This document shows positions 48,523-57,878 of a stretch of 64,000 nt of DNA, in pieces. Under the pieces are notes generated by a model. It did not search any database and was not told the origin of the DNA. It saw only the letters and a program-made list of their open reading frames with translations. The DNA comes from G965207045 sp965207045 (GTDB lineage Bacteria > Pseudomonadota > Alphaproteobacteria > Rickettsiales > Anaplasmataceae). The position numbers and the translations under genes were made by a program. Where the stretch lies: contig OZ242261.1 of assembly GCA_965207045.1 (NCBI GenBank), positions 372,001 to 436,000 of the forward strand, written 5' to 3'. Position 1 is the first letter of the stretch. Each line of letters opens with the position of its first letter.

Positions 48523-49386
48523 ATGCAACGAGAGATTTTAAATAACCTACAAGAGGTAACAAGAATAGAAAATGATGATCAATCGATTTGTGGTGTAACA
48601 AATCAAGATTACAAAGAATTAATTTCAGCTTTAATTAAGCAAGATTGTAAACAATTAGGGAGCCTTTTGTACAATAAAGAAGTACCTAATCAGCTATTTG
48701 ATTATCAAGGTGGGAAGACGACATTACTGATTTTAGCAATAAAACTAAAATTAGATAAGCAGATTATAAAGCTTTTAATTAAGCACGGTGCTGATACTGA
48801 AGCCAAGGATAGTGAAGGCAATAAAGCATTTTACTATGTTAAATCTCATCAAGAATATAGTGGAGCACTATATAGTGATCCATATCTAGAAGAAATTGCT
48901 AACCTTGTAAATGGTAAAAGGAAAGTAGTAAAAGATTTCATTGACAGTGCACAAAAAGGTGATCTTATAGATGTTGAAAGGTGCTTGGATAATGGCATAG
49001 ATCCGGATTCTGTTTATGAGTCAAAAATGACGGCTCTATTGCAGTCTTCATATTATGGACGTCTTCAAGTAGTGAAAATGTTAATTGAAAGAGGGGCTGA
49101 TATCAACTTAATGAATAAACATCAAGAAACAGCACTTTCAGTGGCAATAGCAGGTAGAAATCGAGAAGTAACTAAGTTTATCGTTGAGAATGGTGCTGAT
49201 TTGAAGCATGTCAAAAATGGAAAAGATATGTATAAGCACGCACGTGGTGAAGGTCAAGGAATGTACAATATACTCTTAAGAAAGCAAAAATTGGCAACTA
49301 GCTTGATTGTACCCAACACTGAAGTATTTGAGTGTGATTCAGTAACAGTGTCTCCTAAAATAAATTATTGTTGTCATATTTTATAA
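48523..49386 (+). CDS. Ankyrin-repeat protein G with CaaX-like C-terminus
   Basis: 287 residues. Two blocks of ankyrin units (about residues 60-110 and 140-230, for example MTALLQSSYYGRLQVVKMLIERGADINLMN) flank a less regular linker. No SOCS-box-like module is present. The protein ends KINYCCHIL, where CHIL fits a type I geranylgeranylation CaaX box with an extra adjacent Cys. TTGACA elements lie upstream (48430 and 48465), but the -10 assignments are ambiguous. Confidence 0.85.
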   Translation: MQREILNNLQEVTRIENDDQSICGVTNQDYKELISALIKQDCKQLGSLLYNKEVPNQLFDYQGGKTTLLILAIKLKLDKQIIKLLIKHGADTEAKDSEGNKAFYYVKSHQEYSGALYSDPYLEEIANLVNGKRKVVKDFIDSAQKGDLIDVERCLDNGIDPDSVYESKMTALLQSSYYGRLQVVKMLIERGADINLMNKHQETALSVAIAGRNREVTKFIVENGADLKHVKNGKDMYKHARGEGQGMYNILLRKQKLATSLIVPNTEVFECDSVTVSPKINYCCHIL

Positions 49387-49437
49387 TCACATTTCCTTTA
49401 ATAAACTTCTAGTATTGAAAAATTTAAGTTGTTTTTA

Positions 49438-50535
49438 TTATATTCTAGTCTTTACCTTTTGCTCATGTTTTACGTATTTATGGCCTTGAGTTATTACGTT
49501 GATGGTCTCTAGTTGTTCTGTAGTTGCTCTATCTAACTTCACCCAAAAATGGCCATCTTCATCTTCTTCCAATATTTCTAATCTGTGGAATTTAACTATA
49601 TTTTCTTCATCTAATACTTTTATTCCAATTATGCCTTCATCACTAAGAGATAAGGCATAGGAGGGTACAAGAAAGGATTTTGCTTTATACAGGTTTAGAG
49701 TAATATCTGCTGTTTTTCCTATTATATTCATGCATTTTTGTTCTAACTCAGGTATACTTATTTCTATTTTATAGCTTCGAGTATTTTCCTCTGAATGCAT
49801 GCTAATAGCATTGACATTACCTTTGAGAGAATAATCTATTCCTAATATTTTAACCTCTGCATTTTTGATTTCTAGTTTGTGTATTTCTTTTTCAGGGATA
49901 TTAGAATTTACTATATATTCACCGCATTTTATGACGCGGGCTATAGATGTGGAATTATTGATTAGCATGCCTTCACGAACAATTATCATGTCAACAATGC
50001 CATCAAAAGGTGCAACAATATTACAATTATCCAAGTCAAGTTGTGCTTGCTTTAAATCGGCCTGTGCCATTTTAAAAGCAGCTAAAGATTCAGAAACTAC
50101 ACTATCTGAAGTGTAATCAGATTTATTAAGTAATTTATTTGATTCATACTCAAGCTGACGTTGTTCTAATGTTACCTCTGCTTTTTCCAGTCTCAATTGC
50201 TTATCCTTAACGTCAATAAAAGCAATACTGTCTCCCTTTTTTATAAAATTCCCATTTATAACATTTACTGAAGTGATTTTTCCAGATACCTCTGAAGTAA
50301 TTTCAACATTTTTTCTACTATCTACAGTTCCAGTTAAATACAAGTTTACCATCCGATCTTGAATTTTTATTTTTTCTATTGAAATTAGGGGTTCATTTCT
50401 TTCATTTTTTACATTTTTGATATCTTTTTTATTATTAAAAAATAATCCAGGTAAAAACCACATGAATATTACTACACAAAATAGAATACCATATATTTTT
50501 TTTGTATTTTTAAATTTATCCATTAAATTGGACAC
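49438..50535 (-). CDS. RND efflux periplasmic adaptor (HlyD/AcrA family)
   Basis: 365 residues. An N-terminal membrane anchor (IYGILFCVVIFMWFLPGLFF) is followed by a barrel-sandwich (lipoyl-like) half, GKITSVNVINGNFIKKGDSIAFID. A short helical hairpin and the second half, NCNIVAPFDGIVDMIIVREG, come next, then a beta-barrel. It needs an RND pump that is not in this window. It is divergent from pgpA with 25 nt between the starts. Confidence 0.88.
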   Translation of the reverse strand: MSNLMDKFKNTKKIYGILFCVVIFMWFLPGLFFNNKKDIKNVKNERNEPLISIEKIKIQDRMVNLYLTGTVDSRKNVEITSEVSGKITSVNVINGNFIKKGDSIAFIDVKDKQLRLEKAEVTLEQRQLEYESNKLLNKSDYTSDSVVSESLAAFKMAQADLKQAQLDLDNCNIVAPFDGIVDMIIVREGMLINNSTSIARVIKCGEYIVNSNIPEKEIHKLEIKNAEVKILGIDYSLKGNVNAISMHSEENTRSYKIEISIPELEQKCMNIIGKTADITLNLYKAKSFLVPSYALSLSDEGIIGIKVLDEENIVKFHRLEILEEDEDGHFWVKLDRATTEQLETINVITQGHKYVKHEQKVKTRI

Positions 50536-50560
50536 TATTTAACCTCCATTAATTCTGGTT

Positions 50561-51040
50561 ATGTCTTATAACATAAAACAAAATATTATAATATACGTTA
50601 GCACATGCCTTAAAATTGGATATATCAAGAAGATGCCAGGTACATTTGGTAGTCTTGCCGCAATACCCTTTTTGCCCATAGGCAAATACTTTAATGAAGT
50701 ATTTTTAGCAGTATTGCTGACTATTTTTTTTATGGTTGGAGTATGGGCTGTTGGTAAATACATATACATAGCTAAGAACGATGATCCTAAAGAAGTTGTT
50801 ATAGATGAGTTTTTAGGATTGTTACTTACTTGTTATGTAACTGCTTTTTTTATAGATCTCACACCACTGCTAATAGTAGCGCTGTTTCTAATGTTCAGAT
50901 TATTTGATATACTAAAGCCTTGGCCTTTGTGTTTTTTCGACAAAAATATTAAAGGGGGGTTTGGAGTTATGTTTGATGATATAGCTGCTTCTATTATAGC
51001 TGCACTATCTGTTATTTTAATATTAAAATTGTTTTTATGA
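50561..51040 (+). CDS. pgpA: Phosphatidylglycerophosphatase A
   Basis: 159 residues, membrane enzyme of phosphatidylglycerol synthesis. KKMPGTFGSLAAIP, DDPKEVVIDEFLG, MFRLFDILKPWP and GGFGVMFDDIAA are the PgpA signatures in order. The stop overlaps the GNAT gene start (ATGA). Confidence 0.94.
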   Translation: MSYNIKQNIIIYVSTCLKIGYIKKMPGTFGSLAAIPFLPIGKYFNEVFLAVLLTIFFMVGVWAVGKYIYIAKNDDPKEVVIDEFLGLLLTCYVTAFFIDLTPLLIVALFLMFRLFDILKPWPLCFFDKNIKGGFGVMFDDIAASIIAALSVILILKLFL

Positions 51041-51795
51041 AATCTGCTTTAGCATTACAAAATTTAAAAGAGTATATAAACTATGGAATGAAAATTTCTA
51101 ATTGGGAAAGTTACTCTTTTGATAAGATAAAATTTATTTACAATGGTCATAGAGAATCTCTATTTAATTATGCTTTTTGTGAAGATGATGTAACGCAGGA
51201 AAGCGTTATAGAAGTATTGAATTTTTTAAAAGGAAAGGGCTGGGAGGCAACTTGGCCAGTTGATACTCACATGAAGAGATTATCCTCTATTTTAGACAAA
51301 CTCAAGCTACTACATACTAGTAGTCCTAAAAAAGCTGTTTTAAATGTTTCAAATTTTATAGAATTAGCTAGTGCGAAAAAAGTAGATGGCTTGAAATTGG
51401 TAAAGGTAAATAGTAGAGAAATGCTGGATCTATATGATCAAGCAACTTCGGAAATATTTTATCATGACGAGAAAATAGTAACGCAATTTTTGCGTGGTTT
51501 GCAAGACGATAAAGAGGACAAATTACAAGTTTTTCTCGGGCAAATAGGAGAGGAGTATGTTGGTACATGTGCTATATATTTTGGTTCTGTAAGTGCAGGT
51601 TTTTATGCTGATGGTGTATTTAGAAGATTTAGAAGCAGGGGTATAGCTTCACAAATGGTCTCTCAAAAAATAAAAATAGTGCAAAATTATGGCTATAAAT
51701 ATGCAATTGCTCATTGTATGAGTGCCTCTGTAAGATTATATGAGCGCTTAGGATTTAGAATGCTTGGCAATCTTAAATTATATATTTCAGAGTAG
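51037..51795 (+). CDS. GNAT-family N-acetyltransferase
   Basis: 252 residues. The C-terminal half carries the acetyl-CoA loop RRFRSRGIASQMVSQKI and a closing SASVRLYERLGFRMLG strand, a typical GNAT end. The N-terminal 110 residues are family-specific and unassigned. The substrate is unknown. It is coupled to pgpA upstream, with surE 6 nt downstream. Confidence 0.82.
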   Translation: MKSALALQNLKEYINYGMKISNWESYSFDKIKFIYNGHRESLFNYAFCEDDVTQESVIEVLNFLKGKGWEATWPVDTHMKRLSSILDKLKLLHTSSPKKAVLNVSNFIELASAKKVDGLKLVKVNSREMLDLYDQATSEIFYHDEKIVTQFLRGLQDDKEDKLQVFLGQIGEEYVGTCAIYFGSVSAGFYADGVFRRFRSRGIASQMVSQKIKIVQNYGYKYAIAHCMSASVRLYERLGFRMLGNLKLYISE

Positions 51796-51801
51796 GTTAT
51801 T

Positions 51802-52560
51802 ATGAGAATATTGTTAGTAAATGATGATGGTATTGATGCTATTGGTTTGCAGAAATTATACGAGATGGTTTCCAGTTATGATTTTATAAGTGATATATGG
51901 ATTGTTGCCCCTGAAGAAGATAAAAGCTGTTGTAGCCATTCAATGACTTTTGAAAAAGATATTGCTGTGTATAAAAAAGCCAACAAAAGATTTGCTGTTG
52001 CTGGAACTCCAGTTGATTGTGTTGTTATTGCAATTAATGACCTTATGAAAAATTATAGACCTGATTTCATAATATCTGGAATCAATGAAGGAGCAAATGT
52101 TGATGTTGATATAACATACTCTGGAACAGTTGCTGCAGCTAGAGAAGGTGCTCTTTCTGGTATTTCTTCAATTGCTATTAGTCAAATGTATAAAAAAGGC
52201 GATAGGAGTTTACATGAAGTAAATTGGCAGCATAAAAATGCAATTTTTTACGAATTACTCAGAAAATTTTTATATTTATACAAGGATAAAAATATTTTTA
52301 GAGAAAGAACACTTCTCAATATTAACCTTCCTTTTACAGAAATAATTGGCACAAAGTATATTCAACAAGGAAAACATTATTTTGGGAACCGAGTAGAAAA
52401 AGTAGAAGCGGAAAAAAATCGCAAAGTATATGTAATTGGAACCAACAAGATAAAAATAAATTCGTTAGATCTGACCAATGGTTACATAACCATTATGCCA
52501 ATCGGAGTTAATGTGACTGATTATTCTCTTCTATCTTACTTAGAAAGAGTTGAAAGCTAA
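51802..52560 (+). CDS. surE: 5'/3'-nucleotidase SurE
   Basis: 252 residues. RILLVNDDGIDAIGL holds the metal Asp pair, followed by VAPEEDKSCCSHSMT, VAGTPVDCV and SGINEGANVDVDITYSGTVAAAREG. It is a metal-dependent nucleotidase and exopolyphosphatase, last gene of the pgpA-GNAT-surE run. Confidence 0.95.
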   Translation: MRILLVNDDGIDAIGLQKLYEMVSSYDFISDIWIVAPEEDKSCCSHSMTFEKDIAVYKKANKRFAVAGTPVDCVVIAINDLMKNYRPDFIISGINEGANVDVDITYSGTVAAAREGALSGISSIAISQMYKKGDRSLHEVNWQHKNAIFYELLRKFLYLYKDKNIFRERTLLNINLPFTEIIGTKYIQQGKHYFGNRVEKVEAEKNRKVYVIGTNKIKINSLDLTNGYITIMPIGVNVTDYSLLSYLERVES

Positions 52561-53287
52561 ATTAGAATGATTTTTTTTATATCTTCTAAAAGAAATCTAC
52601 TTCTCAATATAAACATATTGTTCTTGTAGTTATTCTAGAATTTTACTTGAAAAGAAGTTATCGGTTTGGCGTTGTTTTTCTGATCATATAACAGCTCACT
52701 CTGTTTAAAAAGCTCAAACATTATCTATTGCTTGCAAAAAAAACAATTGTGAAATTCATATTATAAAATGAATTAGGACAATACTCTAAGAATAATTATT
52801 CCTATTTTACTCTTCAAGATACTTTTAAGGTAATATTCATTATTAATTGTGTTATTAGTCATATGTAAATATCAATATCAGGTATCATTGACGATTAAAG
52901 GTAAATGTTCACAATATTAAATTTCACTGTATATGGGTCATAAAAGATTTGTTTTATAGCTGTAAAATTTGATTGTGTTATGATGTATTATTAATCTTTA
53001 AAAGTAGCACAATACATTATTTGCCAAATTATTATGTTATTCTTCTTTGGATCATTTGTGTACCCACCTTATTGTATATGTTAATAGTAATGTTAGTTAT
53101 TTAATCTTTTATGCAGATTTTTTGTGAATTTCCTCATCTCTATTTGTTGACTGAAAAGTAGCTTGCTAAACATTTTAATGTATTGGACATAAACATGACC
53201 ATTTATTCTGTATGTTGGTCTGTGTCAACCTTGTTTTTTTCTTAGCACTGTCTATATTACAATCTTGGTTCCATTTTTAATGAGGTT
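52561..53287. other. 727-bp stretch without a recognisable gene
   Basis: Very AT-rich, no frame of useful length on either strand, no tRNA seen. It may be an eroded gene between surE and trxA. The last bases hold the GAGG site of trxA. Confidence 0.5.
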
Positions 53288-53596
53288 ATGACAAAAAATA
53301 TAAGTAATAACAGTTCTTTAGATGAAGCAATTAAGAATAATGGGACTGTCTTGTTAGATTTTTGGGCAGAGTGGTGCGGACCATGCAAAGCTTTTAGCAC
53401 AATATTTGAAAAGTATGCGCAAGAAAATCCTGATGTTACATGTTTTAAAATAGATATAGATAAAAATCAGTCTTTGGCAGTGAAATATGAAGTTCGTTCT
53501 ATTCCTACAGTTGTATTAATAAAGAATGGCAAGGTGATTTCTAGTAAAATAGGCCTATTTAGGAATATAAAGAACTTTGTTGAAGGAAATGAATGA
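53288..53596 (+). CDS. trxA: Thioredoxin
   Basis: 102 residues with the WCGPC active site in LLDFWAEWCGPCKAF, the RSIPTVVLIKNG cis-Pro segment and normal length. It reduces disulfides and can serve ribonucleotide reductase, whose beta subunit is nearby. A GAGG site lies just upstream. It is convergent with ybeY, with 2 nt between stops. Confidence 0.95.
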   Translation: MTKNISNNSSLDEAIKNNGTVLLDFWAEWCGPCKAFSTIFEKYAQENPDVTCFKIDIDKNQSLAVKYEVRSIPTVVLIKNGKVISSKIGLFRNIKNFVEGNE

Positions 53597-53598
53597 TA

Positions 53599-54024
53599 TT
53601 AAAAATATTTGTCTAGTTGTGCTAGAATATCATCTTCAAGACTCTCCATGATTTTTCTATCTTCTTCTTTCTCGTGTATGTAGCCAATTATATGAAGTAT
53701 GCCATGAATTAACATGTGAATTGCATGCTCTTTAAAGCTAATATTTATTTCTTCTGCTTCCCTGCGAATTGTTTCAAGAGATAATGCAATATCTCCTATA
53801 GTCCCATCTGGGAATTTAGTATAAGAAAAGGATAACACGTTTGTTGCTGTGTTTTTTTTACGAAATGTATTATTTATTTTTTGCATTTCATTATCATTAG
53901 TTAACAATAATGATATTTTCTTGCCCTTTATACTGGGTATAATTTGTGTAAGTTCACATGCTATTTCTTTTATATTACTACAGTATACGTGCCAATCTTT
54001 TTCATGTATGTTAATCTCAATCAT
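53599..54024 (-). CDS. ybeY: Endoribonuclease YbeY
   Basis: 141 residues. The metal site H-x3-H-x5-H is in MLIHGILHIIGYIHE, and NVLSFSYTKFPDGTIGDIALS is the upstream family block. It acts in 16S rRNA maturation and ribosome quality control. It is divergent from ribD, with 23 nt between starts. Confidence 0.94.
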   Translation of the reverse strand: MIEINIHEKDWHVYCSNIKEIACELTQIIPSIKGKKISLLLTNDNEMQKINNTFRKKNTATNVLSFSYTKFPDGTIGDIALSLETIRREAEEINISFKEHAIHMLIHGILHIIGYIHEKEEDRKIMESLEDDILAQLDKYF

Positions 54025-54047
54025 GTATTGTAAAACCTAATATAACT

Positions 54048-55124
54048 ATGAGTATAGATGATAAACATTTTATGTCTATTGCTCTGAATTTAGCCTATAG
54101 GGGCCTTGGTAATGTTGCTCCTAATCCTGCTGTAGGATGCGTAATTGTAAAACACAAGAGAATATTAAGCAGAGGTTGGACTCAGCCTGGTGGGCGGCCA
54201 CATGCAGAGTATATGGCTATTCATAGCGCAAGAGAAAGTGTCAAGGGCGCAACAATGTATGTAACATTAGAACCATGTGTGCATTATGGTAAGACAGCTC
54301 CTTGTGTTGATTATATAATTAAATCTGGTATAAAAAGGGTTGTAATTGCAATTCAAGATCCTGATAAAAGAGTCGATGGTATAGGTGTTAAGAAGCTTGA
54401 AGATAATAACCTTGAGGTTGATTATGGTATATGTCAAGAGGAAGCAAAAATTTTGAATATTGGATATTTTTACATTAAAAATCTTAGTAGACCTTATATT
54501 ACTGTAAAATTAGCAACTACAGCTGATGGCAAAATTGCTACTAAAAATGGAGACAGTAAATGGATTACTAATGAGGTTGCTAGAAATTTTGCGCATAAGT
54601 TGCGTGCTCAAAATGATGCAATAATGGTAGGTTCAGGAACATTATTAGCAGATAATCCACAATTAAATTGTAGATTGTCAAAGTTGGAAACAAGTTCGCC
54701 AATTAAGATTATAGTAGATAATAAAGAAAAGCTAAGACATTCACATTTAGTACTAAATGGTAAAAAAGTTTACACATTTTCATGTGGTAAAAAAGTTCAT
54801 CCACTTCACTACTTTATAAAAGCTGAAAACTTAAAAAATGGATATGTCAATCTACTATCTGGAGTAGAGGGTATTGCTGAACATGGCGTAACTAGACTAT
54901 TAATCGAAGGAGGAGGAAAGCTAGTGTCTTCATTAATTAAAGACAACATAGTTGACCAAATAATCTGGATCAGGTCCAATACACTTGCTGGACATGATGC
55001 CATATCAGCAATACACGATTTGAATCTACATCAAATATCTAAACTTTGCAAGTTCAATTTAAAAAAAAGTAGGAAAATTTTTGATAATCAAATAGATTTT
55101 TTGTTAAAACCATATTGTATTTAG
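54048..55124 (+). CDS. ribD: Bifunctional riboflavin deaminase-reductase
   Basis: 358 residues. The deaminase zinc site is in RPHAEYMAI and TLEPCVHYGKTAPCVDYII. The reductase domain begins at PYITVKLATTADGKIATKNGD and ends with LLIEGGGKLVSSLI. It performs the second and third steps of riboflavin synthesis from GTP. Confidence 0.95.
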   Translation: MSIDDKHFMSIALNLAYRGLGNVAPNPAVGCVIVKHKRILSRGWTQPGGRPHAEYMAIHSARESVKGATMYVTLEPCVHYGKTAPCVDYIIKSGIKRVVIAIQDPDKRVDGIGVKKLEDNNLEVDYGICQEEAKILNIGYFYIKNLSRPYITVKLATTADGKIATKNGDSKWITNEVARNFAHKLRAQNDAIMVGSGTLLADNPQLNCRLSKLETSSPIKIIVDNKEKLRHSHLVLNGKKVYTFSCGKKVHPLHYFIKAENLKNGYVNLLSGVEGIAEHGVTRLLIEGGGKLVSSLIKDNIVDQIIWIRSNTLAGHDAISAIHDLNLHQISKLCKFNLKKSRKIFDNQIDFLLKPYCI

Positions 55125-55272
55125 CTTAAATTGAAGAATGTGGTAGATGCTTCTGTTATTGAAAATACAGTTAATATCTAACAGTATATAATTAATACTA
55201 TATGCATTAACAAATCAAACACTTTAGTCTATGGTGGCACCATTAGTTAACAGTTAATAGTAGAAAAAGCAG

Positions 55273-55623
55273 ATGTTAGGATTAAAAGTAGCAGAATGTA
55301 CTGCAACAAAAAGTGAAAAAATAAGTACACCTATGGATAATTTTGTATTTGGCGCGGCAATCACAAGTTTGGCTTTAAGGTGGATTACTATTTACATCAT
55401 TTTTTTTCTAAATGTTTTTTTTAGTTATATGTTTACGTTTTGGTCGTGTTATAAAACAAAAAATATTATGATATTAATAATTGGCACTACTGGTGCCATT
55501 TTTAGTTGTATTGGAAGAATTACAGTCTACTTCATTACTAAGTCTTCTTCTTTGGAGCCTTATGATCCTCCTCCTTATTTTGAGAATGATATTAATAATC
55601 TTTTTTACCTCTCCTTGTTCTGA
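55273..55623 (+). CDS. Small membrane protein with a PPPY motif
   Basis: 116 residues that I do not recognise. Two hydrophobic helices (about residues 35-60 and 66-90) are followed by a short tail containing EPYDPPPYFEND. The PPPY fits the PPxY ligand of eukaryotic WW domains. A T6 run near 55602 sits just before the stop. A one-base shift there would replace YLSLF with FTSPCSEEGIEDDSLYYSCP, so the true C-terminus is uncertain. The ATG at 55273 is the start chosen. Confidence 0.55.
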   Translation: MLGLKVAECTATKSEKISTPMDNFVFGAAITSLALRWITIYIIFFLNVFFSYMFTFWSCYKTKNIMILIIGTTGAIFSCIGRITVYFITKSSSLEPYDPPPYFENDINNLFYLSLF

Positions 55624-55785
55624 GGAGGGTATTGAGGATGATTCTTTATATTATTCTTGTCCGTAGTTGTATATTGCAAATTTTTTTCCGGATAATCTTG
55701 CTCTAATTTCTTTTTAGGTTGACTAAAAACATTATATAATGTATTATCAGCTACATTATAATCGCTACTACTTACTACTTTTTGT

Positions 55786-56745
55786 ATGTCTTTGTTAGAG
55801 CCAAGAATATTTTATAAACCTTTTCAGTATCCATGGGCGTACACTGCGTGGGAAACACAGCAGAGGTTACACTGGATGCCAGAAGAAGTACCAATGGCAG
55901 ACGATGTTCAAGATTGGGCGAAAAATTTGGATGATAATGAAAGGCATTTATTAACACAAATTTTTAGATTCTTTACTCAAGCTGATGTAGAAGTACATAA
56001 TTGCTATATGAAACACTACGCTGGTATCTTCAAACCTCCAGAAGTATGCATGATGCTTTCTGCTTTTGCTAATATTGAGACAATTCATATGGCCGCTTAT
56101 TCATACTTATTAGATACTATTGGTATGCCAGAGGTTGAATATCAAGCTTTTATGCAATATAAAGAGATGAGTGAAAAGTATGAGTATTTACAGCAATTTA
56201 ATGTGAATAGTAACGAGGATATAGCAAGAACTTTAGCTGTTTTTGGTGCATTTACTGAAGGTTTGCAATTGTTTGCATCTTTTGCAATACTGCTGAACTT
56301 TCCTAGGTTTAATAAGATGAAAGGTATGGGGCAAATTATTGCTTGGTCTGTGCGTGATGAGACTTTACACACAGATTCTATAATACATCTATTTCGAGTT
56401 TTTATGCAAGAAAATAATTTGTGGAGTCAGAAATTACAAGATAATTTGTATAGTATCTGTACTGATATGGTGGAACATGAAGACGCTTTTATTGATCTTG
56501 CTTTTGAGTTTGGTGCAGTCAAAGGATTATCTGCTAAAGAAGTAAAAAATTACATTAGATACATAGCAAATAGAAGGTTACGACAACTAGGCCTGAAAGA
56601 CTTATATGGTATTAACGAAAATCCCCTAAGGTGGCTTGATGAAATCCTAAATGGAGTTGAATATGCTAATTTCTTTGAAAATAGGGTGACAGAGTATGCA
56701 CGTTCAGCTACTCAAGGAACATGGGGGGAAGCTTTTAGTGATTGA
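55786..56745 (+). CDS. nrdB: Ribonucleotide reductase small (beta) subunit
   Basis: 319 residues, the R2 ferritin-like fold. Metal ligands fit by spacing: Asp in FTQADVEV, then Glu and His in NIETIHMAAYSY 31 residues on, with the radical Tyr four residues after that His. Later Glu and Glu-x-x-His ligands are in AFTEGLQLF and WSVRDETLHTDS. The Tyr means a class Ia/b-type radical site rather than the Tyr-less Ic form. The alpha subunit is not in the window. Confidence 0.95.
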   Translation: MSLLEPRIFYKPFQYPWAYTAWETQQRLHWMPEEVPMADDVQDWAKNLDDNERHLLTQIFRFFTQADVEVHNCYMKHYAGIFKPPEVCMMLSAFANIETIHMAAYSYLLDTIGMPEVEYQAFMQYKEMSEKYEYLQQFNVNSNEDIARTLAVFGAFTEGLQLFASFAILLNFPRFNKMKGMGQIIAWSVRDETLHTDSIIHLFRVFMQENNLWSQKLQDNLYSICTDMVEHEDAFIDLAFEFGAVKGLSAKEVKNYIRYIANRRLRQLGLKDLYGINENPLRWLDEILNGVEYANFFENRVTEYARSATQGTWGEAFSD

Positions 56746-56956
56746 ACATATTCATTACTTATTTGTCTTTATATTGGTTTGGTGGGTGCTTTTTTTTATT
56801 TTATTACCATTTGGTATTGTAGTTCCTCAAAAACAAGAAAATGAAATATTTGCTAGTAGTGCTCCTGAAAAAACGAAGATGACGCTAAAGCTATTTGTAA
56901 CTACGTTACTTTCATTGGTATGTATGGTTTGCTATCATATAATTATTTGCGGATAA
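56738..56956 (+). CDS. DUF1467-family membrane protein
   Basis: 72 residues from a GTG that overlaps the nrdB stop. Two helices flank WWVLFFILLPFGIVVPQ and the SAPEKTKM loop, which match the small alphaproteobacterial DUF1467 family of unknown function. A longer in-frame start at 56696 lies inside nrdB and is less likely. Confidence 0.8.
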   Translation: MIEHIHYLFVFILVWWVLFFILLPFGIVVPQKQENEIFASSAPEKTKMTLKLFVTTLLSLVCMVCYHIIICG

Positions 56957-57023
56957 TGTCGATGTCAAGAAAATTTGACGCACAAAGTTTTTATATGTAA
57001 CCTTTTTCTCATTGTACCCTGTA

Positions 57024-57029
57024 TATAAT
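57024..57029 (+). promoter_or_regulatory. -10 element of tRNA-Glu
   Basis: A perfect TATAAT 12 nt upstream of the tRNA 5' end. No good -35 lies at the right distance, only CCTTTT at 57001. Confidence 0.45.
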
Positions 57030-57041
57030 GAAGCAAAAAAT

Positions 57042-57116
57042 GACTCCTTCGTCTAGTGGTTAGGACACCACCCTTTCACGGTGGTAACACGGGTTCGAAT
57101 CCCGTAGGAGTCACCA
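57042..57116 (+). tRNA. tRNA-Glu (TTC)
   Basis: The acceptor GACTCCT pairs with AGGAGTC, the anticodon loop reads CTTTCAC with anticodon TTC, the T loop is TTCGAAT, and CCA is encoded at 57114-57116. The 3' part lies antisense to the end of truA. Confidence 0.95.
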
Positions 57117-57840
57117 CTTTTACTAGATATAGTCCATATGGTGGTGCTGTTGCCCCAGCTGCTCTTCTATTTTTTGCCTTGAGAATTTTCTCTATATCAA
57201 TATCTTTTCCTAAACCTATATCTTTTAGTGTTCCCACTATTATTCTAACCTGACTGTGAAGAAAAGATCTTGCTACAATATATATATCGATTAAGTTTTC
57301 TGATGTAACAAATCTTATATCATCTATTGTTCGTATAGGATTACTTGCTTGACACGAAGATGAACGAAAACTCGTAAAGTCATGTTTCCCAATTAAAATT
57401 TGTGCTGCAGATTCCATTTTCTTCACATCTAATTTTTTGAAAATACACCAAGCTCTTGATCGTTCAAGTGATAATTTAGAATTACGATTTATAATTACAT
57501 ACTTATAATGTCTTTTTATTGAGGAAAATCTTGCATGAAAATTCTCATCAACAAGTTCTGCACTTAATATACTGATTGCACAGTTTTTTAAATAGTAATT
57601 AATTGCATTTTGTACTGTATAACATTCAAACTTTTTATCAAGTGAAAAATGAGCTACTTGGTGAAAGGCATGTACTCCAGCATCTGTCCTACTACTACCA
57701 TAAACTGTAACTTCCTGCTGTGAAAATTTTTTTATTGCAATTTCTATTGTTTCTTGTATAGAGTATATCCCTCTTTGTTTTTGCCACCCTGCAAAGTTAC
57801 TTCCATCATACTCAATAACTAGTTTATACTTGAATCCCAC
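57076..57840 (-). CDS. truA: tRNA pseudouridine(38-40) synthase
   Basis: 254 residues. YDGSNFAGWQKQ at the N-terminus, the catalytic Asp in GSSRTDAGVHA, and the FLHSQVRIIVGTL and APPYGLYLVKV blocks near the C-terminus. The usual end comes at about GLYLVKV. The frame then continues 13 residues (VTPTGFEPVLPP and preceding) into the antisense strand of tRNA-Glu and stops within it. Confidence 0.94.
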   Translation of the reverse strand: MGFKYKLVIEYDGSNFAGWQKQRGIYSIQETIEIAIKKFSQQEVTVYGSSRTDAGVHAFHQVAHFSLDKKFECYTVQNAINYYLKNCAISILSAELVDENFHARFSSIKRHYKYVIINRNSKLSLERSRAWCIFKKLDVKKMESAAQILIGKHDFTSFRSSSCQASNPIRTIDDIRFVTSENLIDIYIVARSFLHSQVRIIVGTLKDIGLGKDIDIEKILKAKNRRAAGATAPPYGLYLVKVVTPTGFEPVLPP

Positions 57841-57878
57841 TATATAAAAATCTACTTTTATTCTATAATAATAGTATA

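Noticed and set aside
52561..53287. Possible origin of replication or small RNA in the surE-trxA gap
   Set aside because: AT-richness alone is not evidence; I found no DnaA-box cluster, convincing promoter-terminator pair or conserved fold.
55786..56745. NrdB as a Tyr-less class Ic (Chlamydia-type) subunit
   Set aside because: Spacing from the Glu-x-x-His ligands places a Tyr at the radical position, so the ordinary Tyr form fits.
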